NCBI GenBank assembly: GCA_030038275.1
Contig: JASHPG010000172.1
Coordinates: 1 to 51,900, forward strand
DNA: 51,900 nucleotides
Origin: Candidatus Acidiferrales bacterium
GTDB taxonomy: Bacteria > Acidobacteriota > Terriglobia > Acidiferrales > UBA7541
Reading direction: 5' to 3'
Shown: piece after piece, positions 43,059 through 51,900 of the stretch
Numbering within the stretch: position 1 is the first letter of the stretch
Layout of the letters: each line of letters begins with the position of its first letter
Made by a program: the position numbers and the translations under genes
The notes under the pieces: generated by a model
The model's input: the letters and a program-made list of their open reading frames with translations, nothing else
What the model was told of the DNA's origin: nothing
Database searches by the model: none

Positions 43059-43934
43059 TTACGTTGGCGGCTGGCGGGGAGTGCGGAACGGAAGCTTGAG
43101 TTTATGGACGATGTCGGGCCAAAACTCGCGCAGGATGTCGAATCCGGCGTCGTTGGCGATGCCGATCGCGCCGCCTTCGACGTAGGGAGCGACGCCATGA
43201 ACGCGGTAGCCATGGTACGTGCTGGCAAGCGCGACGGTGGTGGCGGTGCCCAGCCATTCCGTGTAGTTGAAGTCGGACGAGCCATTCTCCTTGTGAGCGA
43301 TCGCAACGTGGCTGATGGCGTGGACGACGCGGCGAACAGTGCCGCCGCGGCCGAGACGGTAATAGCGCGGATCCTGCGAAAACACGGTGGGATAAACGAG
43401 GTCCTTGAAAAACGCGCTGTTTGCCTGGTCAGCGACGTTGGCTCCGAACCGCTTGCCGTAACCACCGAATCCCTGGCCGAAGCGCGGGTCGCCGTTTTGC
43501 GCTTGCTCGATCCCGGCGTCAAAAGCCGCGCCGACGAAGGTGACTGGGTTGGTAAAGTCGCGCACGAACAATTTTGCTTTTCCCTTTGTGGTTAACGTGC
43601 ACAAGACGGTTCCGGATTTGTAGATCGCGCCGTGCGGCGTTGCGGACTTGATTTCGAGCTTCTTGCCAAAAAATCCCACGACATCAGCGAAAGGGCCTTT
43701 GTAGTCCTGCCACTCCACCATCGGAGCCGGCTGAATGCATGGTGGCGGCGGAACAGCAAGCGGCGGAGGGGTGGGTATCGTGGGCGGTGGCGTGGAAGGC
43801 GCCACTTTCGGCGGAGTGGATGGAGCGGATTGAGCGAACGCTGCGCTGCATCCAAGTAGCACAATGAACAAAACGAGCTTTGACCCGAACGATACGGCGA
43901 GCGCGGCTCTTTTAGCTGCCGCGCGCAAATTCAT
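43059..43934 (-). CDS. Exported protein of unknown function with Pro-rich linker
   Basis: The 291-residue protein has a signal peptide (about 15-35, ending SAAFAQ), a Pro/Thr-rich linker (about 36-70), and a conserved-looking domain with YKGPFADVVGFFGKKLEIK, TNPVTFVGAAFDAGIEQAQNGDPRFGQG and SQDPRYYRLGRGG. GYRVHGVAPYVEGGAIGIANDAG follows. It resembles proteins common in Acidobacteriota that are annotated only as hypothetical. It may be outer-membrane associated. The start at 43934 overlaps the 3' end of the Amt-like gene by 23 bases. Function unknown. Confidence 0.65.
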   Translation of the reverse strand: MNLRAAAKRAALAVSFGSKLVLFIVLLGCSAAFAQSAPSTPPKVAPSTPPPTIPTPPPLAVPPPPCIQPAPMVEWQDYKGPFADVVGFFGKKLEIKSATPHGAIYKSGTVLCTLTTKGKAKLFVRDFTNPVTFVGAAFDAGIEQAQNGDPRFGQGFGGYGKRFGANVADQANSAFFKDLVYPTVFSQDPRYYRLGRGGTVRRVVHAISHVAIAHKENGSSDFNYTEWLGTATTVALASTYHGYRVHGVAPYVEGGAIGIANDAGFDILREFWPDIVHKLKLPFRTPRQPPT

Positions 43935-45252
43935 CGCCGTGCGTGACGGTTTCGGGGTATGCGCCTGCACCCAGTTCATAGAGGTCCAGCCCTTGGCGCT
44001 CGCCTTCCGCAGGCACGCGTTGGGGCACAAAACGATTCAGCAACCAGTTCGATCCATAGACCAGCGGAAATACGAATCCGAGCAAGGTGGCAATGCCAAT
44101 GAACTGCGCGAGCCATTGGCCCGAGTGTCCAGCCGCCATCTCGCCTGGTTCGAACGCACCGGTTGGCACCCGCGCGAAAATCGCAACCGATAGAAGCCCC
44201 CAAATACCCCCTACCGCAAAGGAGGATACGGAGCCGCCTGGATCGTCCACGGAGAGATGCATCTCGATCCATTCCACCGAGAGCGCGACCAGGATGCCGG
44301 CAACGACTCCGATCGCAACGGAGGCAAGGGGCGCCACAAACGCACAACCCGCGCTGCTCGCCACCAAGCCGCCGGTCCAGCCGTTGGCCGTGAGCGACGC
44401 GTCCGGCCTTCCAAAGCGGACGCTGGTGATGATTGCGGCGGTGATACCGGCGGCGGCAGCCGCGAGAGTCGTATTCACGATCACGAGTACCACGCGACCC
44501 GGTGGAACCCCGGCGTAAAGCAATGCCCCGGCGGAATTGAGTCCCCACCAGCCGAGCAGGGCGAGGATGCAGCCGAAGAGCACGAAAATCGCGTTGTGGC
44601 CCGGAATTGCGGCCGGCATTCCGTCGAGCGTGTATTTGCCCTGGCGCGGTCCGAGAATCCACGCCACCGAAAGAGCCGCGAGTCCGCCAACGACGGCAAT
44701 CGCACCCGATCCACCGGCGTCGATGAATCCGCGGCCCAGGCCGTAGTTCGCGCCAAGCTGAGCGAGCCATCCGCCGCCCCAGGCCCAATGGGCGAAAATC
44801 GGGAAAGCGAATCCGGCAAGCAGCCCCGCCGAGATACATGCTGCTAATAGCCTCCAGCGGTCGGCGCCGCTGCCAAGCGGGATGAGGGCGACAACTCCCA
44901 CCGTGGCGATTCCGAGCAGAGCGGCGAGCGAGGCGGGCGATCCTGAGAGAGGAAGGTGCCTGAAGAACAGAGAACCATTGGCCAGCCAGCTCCAACTCTT
45001 GCCTCCCATGATGATCGCGCGCTGGGACTCGCCCGAAAAGCCTTGCCAGGACTGCCCCCAAAAGAAATAGACGAGCGCCGCTACGGAGAGGACGCACAGC
45101 GACGACATCATCGCGTGCGCGGCGCTGCGCAGGCGACCGAGGCCGGTATTCATCAGGGCAAGGCCCGCCCACGCGAGCGGCACCATGCAAATGAAGCACA
45201 GGCACAGCACCGACGAGGCGAGAGAGAAGATTGGAACGCCTGGTCCCGGCAT
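43912..45252 (-). CDS. Ammonium-transporter-family (Amt) protein lacking both pore histidines
   Basis: The 446-residue protein has about eleven hydrophobic helices and aligns by eye with AmtB over helices 5-11 and the C-terminal ERQGLDLYELGAGAYPE segment. In the helix holding AmtB Asp160 and His168 it reads IDAGGSGAIAVVGGL: Asp is kept but the His position is Ala. In the helix holding His318 it reads VDDPGGSVSSFAVGGIWG: the His position is Phe. Both members of the conserved twin-His pair are therefore replaced. It may be a sensor, a changed-selectivity channel or non-transporting. It begins one base into the stop of a small upstream gene. No glnK gene is adjacent. Confidence 0.8.
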   Translation of the reverse strand: MPGPGVPIFSLASSVLCLCFICMVPLAWAGLALMNTGLGRLRSAAHAMMSSLCVLSVAALVYFFWGQSWQGFSGESQRAIIMGGKSWSWLANGSLFFRHLPLSGSPASLAALLGIATVGVVALIPLGSGADRWRLLAACISAGLLAGFAFPIFAHWAWGGGWLAQLGANYGLGRGFIDAGGSGAIAVVGGLAALSVAWILGPRQGKYTLDGMPAAIPGHNAIFVLFGCILALLGWWGLNSAGALLYAGVPPGRVVLVIVNTTLAAAAAGITAAIITSVRFGRPDASLTANGWTGGLVASSAGCAFVAPLASVAIGVVAGILVALSVEWIEMHLSVDDPGGSVSSFAVGGIWGLLSVAIFARVPTGAFEPGEMAAGHSGQWLAQFIGIATLLGFVFPLVYGSNWLLNRFVPQRVPAEGERQGLDLYELGAGAYPETVTHGDEFARGS

Positions 45253-45431
45253 CAGCGGAGTTCACGCGGCGCGAGCAAGTGAGCGCGGATCACGAGGCCG
45301 AACCCCAGAATTTCCACCGCGATACCCGCCAGCACGAAAACAGAGCGCGCCGCGGCGGAGGGAAGCAGCACGGCAGCTGTGAGAACGATGGCCCATCCTG
45401 CCAGCAAGAGAAGAAAGCCCAGGAGCTTCAT
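45252..45431 (-). CDS. Small two-helix membrane protein
   Basis: The 59-residue protein has two hydrophobic segments (LLGFLLLLAGWAIVLTAAVLL and VFVLAGIAVEILGFGLVI) joined by a short polar turn, and a basic tail. Its stop overlaps the Amt-like start (TGATG), so the two are coupled and may form one complex. An alternative start at 45452 would add seven residues. No family recognised. Confidence 0.6.
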   Translation of the reverse strand: MKLLGFLLLLAGWAIVLTAAVLLPSAAARSVFVLAGIAVEILGFGLVIRAHLLAPRELR

Positions 45432-45546
45432 CGGGAGCGCCTCAACGGGCAAAAGGATCGTGTTAGCCTAGCATCCGCTACAACGGCATCCAATCCATTT
45501 TTTACCCGGTTTGCGCGCCGGAGCTTCAAAGCAGTTAGACGCTGCC

Positions 45547-46662
45547 CTACTGCGAGTTCAGCGGTGGCTGCACCGTAACGGTGAGCGGCTGCTCAAGCTG
45601 AAAATCCAGCTTCGTTTCGGACGGAATCCTTACCTGTTTGCCATGAGTGGCTGCTTGATAGCCACCGCCCGCGGCCGCGCCAACCCCCGCGCCAATAGCC
45701 GCTCCTCTCCCACCCCCGGCAATTGCGCCGATAAGGGTGCCGAAAATCGCGCCCGCGCCGACTTTCTTCGCGGTGTCCTTGCCCCGAGACGAGCCGTTGA
45801 GGCTATAGGTACTGCTCACCAGCGGATAAGACTGGCCCTGGAATTCGAGTTTCACCAGTTCCAGGCGAAGTTCGCTGCTGCCGGTCACGCGGCCGGCGGA
45901 AGAAGCGTTGACTAGGCGAACGTACACGTCGGCGCCTTTCGGAACGACGACACGGTTGCCGGAGATCAGCGGTTCATCAAGTGACGCGTGAAAGATCTCA
46001 CCTGGCTGATTCACCGAGGAATCCACCGCATCGATCATGCGGATCGTCATCGTGCTGCCAGCCGGGATTTGCACCTGCTGCGGCTGAGGAGGTGGAGGAG
46101 GGGCAGGAGCCGCTGGAGGAGCGGCCTGCGGAGCCGGCGGCGCCGCGGATTGCGCCGAAGATTGATCCGATGCAGCCGGAGCAGAACCATTTGCGGATTG
46201 ATCCTCAGACGGTGCAGGCGGCGCGTTGTTGACGGCAGTTTCAGTATTTTGATCCGGCGAAGATTGTTCGACGTCCCGTCGATGCTGCTTTTCGCGCGCG
46301 TGCTTGCGAGAGGTTTCTGGCTTTGCAGCCGCCGGCTCGGGAGGAGCTGCCTGCGATGGGGGCGGAGCGGGACTGGCGAGCGCCTCGTCCACGGAGATCT
46401 TGTCGTTTACGCGGACGACGCCCGCGGTCTGCGAAGCGATCTTGTAGGCCTCCAGATGAGCTGCGTCGTTGGGGACAGACCCGCTGAGCGTTACCTTGCC
46501 ATCGACTGCCGCGACTTGCAGGTTCGCGTCCTTGAGCTGCGGATCGGAAAACATTTGCGCCTTGATGTTGGTGACGAGGGCGGCATCATTCGCCTTGTGC
46601 GAGCATCCGGCCGCGAAAAAAAGAGCGAGCGCAACGACCGGAACGATCGATCTCTGGCGCAT
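45547..46662 (-). CDS. BON-domain lipoprotein with glycine-zipper C-terminal region
   Basis: The 371-residue protein has a lipoprotein signal ending FFAAGC. Residues about 25-95 form a BON domain ([35 protein letters not shown]). A long Ala/Pro/Gln-rich linker (about 100-195) follows, then a beta-rich domain ([30 protein letters not shown]) and a glycine-zipper stretch ([33 protein letters not shown]). BON domains contact phospholipid or other envelope parts. A structural role in the outer membrane or periplasm is inferred. Confidence 0.75.
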   Translation of the reverse strand: MRQRSIVPVVALALFFAAGCSHKANDAALVTNIKAQMFSDPQLKDANLQVAAVDGKVTLSGSVPNDAAHLEAYKIASQTAGVVRVNDKISVDEALASPAPPPSQAAPPEPAAAKPETSRKHAREKQHRRDVEQSSPDQNTETAVNNAPPAPSEDQSANGSAPAASDQSSAQSAAPPAPQAAPPAAPAPPPPPQPQQVQIPAGSTMTIRMIDAVDSSVNQPGEIFHASLDEPLISGNRVVVPKGADVYVRLVNASSAGRVTGSSELRLELVKLEFQGQSYPLVSSTYSLNGSSRGKDTAKKVGAGAIFGTLIGAIAGGGRGAAIGAGVGAAAGGGYQAATHGKQVRIPSETKLDFQLEQPLTVTVQPPLNSQ

Positions 46663-46974
46663 CGAAAGCTTCTCCTTGTTGGTTTACGCGCGCGGAACCC
46701 GCCACGAGGCCGGGGTTTTGGGCGGTTCGCGCCGCTTAGTGTACTACGATGCCGAATGAGCGGATGCCGCTGTCTGGCACTTCACGGCATAGCCACAGTA
46801 GATGAGCCCGAAAACTCGCGCTAGGCCATCTGAGCGTTCGCACTTTTGGCATGAGGCCGCCCGTCATGGTAGCGCGCTCCATGGAAGAAATTACCGATCA
46901 GCGGGAGAACATGCAGTCACAAAAAGGGCCGCTACTTGAACGATGCTGGCGGTGGTCCTTTACGTTGGCGGATT
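46663..46974. other. Non-coding region with no recognised element
   Basis: This 312-bp stretch lies upstream of the BON lipoprotein and downstream of the next minus-strand gene. Apart from an imperfect inverted repeat around GGCCGGGGTTTTGGG (about 46697-46736), nothing was recognised. Confidence 0.45.
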
Positions 46975-47694
46975 CTATTCCATGCGCTCGGCGCGTAACT
47001 GCTTGCCCTGCACTTCGATTTCGATGGCGATCGGCGGGCGTATGCCGGCTCCGTGAACGATTGCCCCGCGGACGAGTCCCCCATCCGATGCGCCGCTATC
47101 GTACTGAAGCAGGTCGTAAACTGTGTGCGTGCAAGGATCGGCGACCATCGGGTGATTCGCGCGAAAATTGTATTCGCTTCGCAGCGCGCTCAGATCGGTT
47201 ACGTACTCGAGCTGGCAGGTACCGAACGGCTCGATCATCGATATGCACCAGTATTGTCCGGCGGGCAAGCGGACGACCAAAGCCGGAATCGGGTCGTTCG
47301 ATAGGTCACTGTGAAACAGAAAGCGCTTCGATGACCACGGCTTTTCCAGTTCCGCCGTGGAGCCGATGATTCCCGGCGCAACGGGTAAGTCTGTTGAGGG
47401 GGTGTTGGAAGTCCCTGGCGCGGCAGCGCTGCTAACGCCGTCCGCGAGGGGCTGCGATTTCGCCGCCGAACCGGAATGCGAGAACATCCAGGCGCCGCCC
47501 AAGCCGAGAACGATTACCAATCCGATAGCCGCCCATACAACGCGTGCGATCGGTCTGCGCGGTGCGGCCTTCGCCGGATGTTCAGCCGCGCCGGAGTCGG
47601 CCGAGGGTGCCGGTCTGGCTGGCGCGGCAGCCGGAACGCCCGGAATAGACGGCTGGGCTGGTTTGAACGGATCGAATTTTGTAGCGTCGGCCAT
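46975..47694 (-). CDS. Membrane-anchored protein of unknown function
   Basis: The 239-residue protein begins MADATKFDPFKPAQPS, a Pro/Ala-rich cytoplasmic segment, then has one membrane helix (about 48-67, VVWAAIGLVIVLGLGGAWMF) and an outer domain with EKPWSSKRFLFHSDLS, LPAGQYWCISMIEPFGTCQLEYVTDL and PCTHTVYDLLQYDSG. The Cys residues of the outer part may form a disulfide. It resembles acidobacterial hypothetical proteins. An earlier in-frame start adds 28 residues without a ribosome site. Function unknown. Confidence 0.65.
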   Translation of the reverse strand: MADATKFDPFKPAQPSIPGVPAAAPARPAPSADSGAAEHPAKAAPRRPIARVVWAAIGLVIVLGLGGAWMFSHSGSAAKSQPLADGVSSAAAPGTSNTPSTDLPVAPGIIGSTAELEKPWSSKRFLFHSDLSNDPIPALVVRLPAGQYWCISMIEPFGTCQLEYVTDLSALRSEYNFRANHPMVADPCTHTVYDLLQYDSGASDGGLVRGAIVHGAGIRPPIAIEIEVQGKQLRAERME

Positions 47695-48036
47695 GTAGCG
47701 GATCGCGACTTTCAGGGTGAATGGCCGAATGCAAAAAAGCAATATAACCGGGCGTGGGAAGTATTGATGCTTTCGCAAAAGGCTCTGGCCCGTTCCAACA
47801 GTGAAGAATTAGCGCCGAACAGCGGATGCCATTTCGGGGCGTCTTCTGCTCCGCTAAGGGAACGCCACGTGGCGAAATTCCTGCCAATTTTGGCTCTACG
47901 AGCGGCTCGGAAGTGCAAAATGTCGTCATCCATGATGACGACATTCGCGCAGGTTTGTTTTCGCCATACATTCGCCCATGCAGTGCTGATGCGGGCCGGA
48001 CGAGATGGCATCGGCTCGCCAGAAGATAGGATTTTG
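47695..48036. other. Non-coding region with a 12-bp perfect inverted repeat
   Basis: No gene is supported in this 342-bp stretch between two minus-strand genes. The single striking element is the inverted repeat at 47919-47945. Confidence 0.5.
47919..47945. promoter_or_regulatory. Perfect 12-bp inverted repeat
   Basis: AATGTCGTCATC and its exact reverse complement are separated by CAT. No T-run follows on either strand. It could be a dimeric-regulator operator or an RNA hairpin between the genes ending at 48037 and starting at 47694. Confidence 0.5.
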
Positions 48037-48375
48037 TCAGGCCAGGTATTCGAGTCGGATGGAATGATGGGCGACGTATTCCTGCAGGTTGGCGAGTATC
48101 AGGAGCAACTCAAGCATACGGTCGCGCATTTCGGGGTCGGGCTGAGCCATTTCGTCGTCCAGATTGTTGACGACTGCGAGCGCATCCGCGAGCAGCCATT
48201 CAAGCTCGGAGGCATTGATGGCGCAGCCTTCGCGGCAGCGGTCAAGCGTGTGATCGGCGCGAAGAAAAGCTTCGTCGAGGAAGTGCCCCAAGCAGAGCCG
48301 CTCAGCGGCCAATGCAGCGGGAATCGGGTTCGCACATTGCGGCCTTCGGCAATTAGCAACAGCGAGCGCGGCCAT
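48037..48375 (-). CDS. Small conserved protein with Cys-rich N-terminus
   Basis: The 112-residue protein begins AALAVANCRRPQCANPIPAALAAERLCLGHFLDEAF, with three Cys and a His in a pattern that may bind zinc, followed by a helical part (ELEWLLADALAVVNNLDDEMAQPDPEMRDRMLELLLILANLQEYV). It is cytoplasmic. I do not have a family name, though a similar layout occurs in other acidobacterial genomes from memory. It is located downstream of secA on the same strand, 168 bases away. Confidence 0.55.
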   Translation of the reverse strand: MAALAVANCRRPQCANPIPAALAAERLCLGHFLDEAFLRADHTLDRCREGCAINASELEWLLADALAVVNNLDDEMAQPDPEMRDRMLELLLILANLQEYVAHHSIRLEYLA

Positions 48376-48536
48376 GACGTACTCCCGGATTCAGATGAGC
48401 AGACGCCAAAAACGTTGGAAGAGCGTATCACAAGCCGACAATGCGTGCATCAATTAACCAGCCGCGATGCTGAATGGTACCTATCCGAAACCGGGGCGCG
48501 ACCGCAAATGGCCGAAGCTCTCAAATCAGGGGTTGT

Positions 48537-51519
<2,983 letters not shown>

Positions 51520-51771
51520 AACAGCTCAGTCGAGAGCCCTTTCCCTCAGATTGATGCGGCGCCGCAGACCAGCCATGGCGGTGGTTTCTTATCCATTGTA
51601 GCACCCGCGGGCGAGTCCGCCATTCGCAACCATGCTCGTTGCGGATGCTCTTCGGCGCATCCAAGATCAAACGCAGAGCGAGAGCAGATTTTGCGAATGC
51701 GATGAGGCCCCGATTTGTTATAGTGCCGGGCAAAACGTGGGAGCAGCGGGCGCGCGAAACGGAGGGCGCGA

Positions 51772-51900
51772 ATGGCGGAGAGAAAAGAACGCGCGGGACT
51801 GGCGCCGGAGCGCATGCGTCACCTGAAAGCCGCAATCGAAGAGGATATACGGCAAGGCAAGTATTTTGGCGCGGTGCTCGCGGTTGCGCGGCATGGCGTA
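51772..51900 (+). CDS. Serine hydrolase / beta-lactamase-family protein, 3' truncated
   Basis: The ATG follows GGAGGGCGCGA. The 43 visible codons read RAGLAPERMRHLKAAIEEDIRQGKYFGAVLAVARHG, which is the usual N-terminal helix and first strand of class-C beta-lactamase-related serine hydrolases (GxxPERLxRLxxxIxxxIxxGxxxGAVxxVARxG). The catalytic SxxK motif lies beyond the window end. No signal peptide is visible. It is transcribed divergently from secA. Confidence 0.65.
   Translation, partial: MAERKERAGLAPERMRHLKAAIEEDIRQGKYFGAVLAVARHGV

Overview
The window is a GC-rich chromosomal segment, most likely from a soil-type Acidobacteriota (Terriglobia-like) bacterium. Evidence: a dnaK-dnaJ-hspR cluster, many small conserved proteins of the kind found in that phylum, interspersed palindromic repeats, and a 5' fragment of an HNH-like 'NLWPEP' protein. 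The assignment comes from recognising families and was not tested by phylogeny. TGA is an ordinary stop here (moaA and dnaJ end with it).

Layout. 1-3.3 kb: HNH-like fragment, a beta-propeller lactonase-like protein, and a DsbA-like/MauE-like redox pair. 3.7-7.4 kb: dnaK-dnaJ-hspR, with a HAIR operator lying over the dnaK -35 box. 7.6-10.3 kb: DnaC-like ATPase, moaA behind a Moco-type riboswitch with an intrinsic terminator, and a DUF2203 gene. 10.3-10.9 kb: a peroxiredoxin-like gene whose peroxidatic cysteine codon is an in-frame TGA. 11-14.8 kb: two paralogous membrane proteins with a cupredoxin-like lipoprotein, then znuC-znuB. 14.8-16.9 kb: alpha/beta hydrolase and methyltransferase. 17-27.2 kb, all minus strand: FG-GAP protein, TolC/CzcB/CzcA-type efflux pump, VOC protein, Cys-rich exported protein, outer-membrane barrel, an HMA-domain protein in which both metal-binding cysteines are TGA codons, and a TlpA-like lipoprotein. 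27.3-33.6 kb: YjbR, tRNA-Cys, sppA, a repeat-rich stretch, GNAT, rmuC. 33.6-39 kb: secreted protein, rlpA, rhomboid, pgsA, CoA transferase. 39.3-42.9 kb: trpC-trpF-trpB-trpA. 43-48.4 kb: an Amt-family protein lacking both pore histidines and several envelope proteins. 48.5-51.5 kb: secA, then the start of a serine hydrolase.

The main discovery is two candidate selenoproteins 7 kb apart. One has a UxxC active site in a peroxiredoxin-like fold. The other has a UxxU pair in place of the CxxC of a periplasmic heavy-metal-associated domain, inside a metal-efflux and thiol-redox gene cluster. In both, the TGA codons fall exactly on conserved cysteine positions, the frame stays open before and after, and a small hairpin with G early in its loop follows. 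The working hypothesis is a selenium-dependent periplasmic metal-capture or redox module, kept reduced by the adjacent TlpA-like lipoprotein and connected to the RND efflux pump.

Other regulatory content: the HAIR operator, the Moco riboswitch, a 12-bp perfect inverted repeat at 47.9 kb, and several families of short palindromic repeats, one of which shows compensatory changes between its arms.
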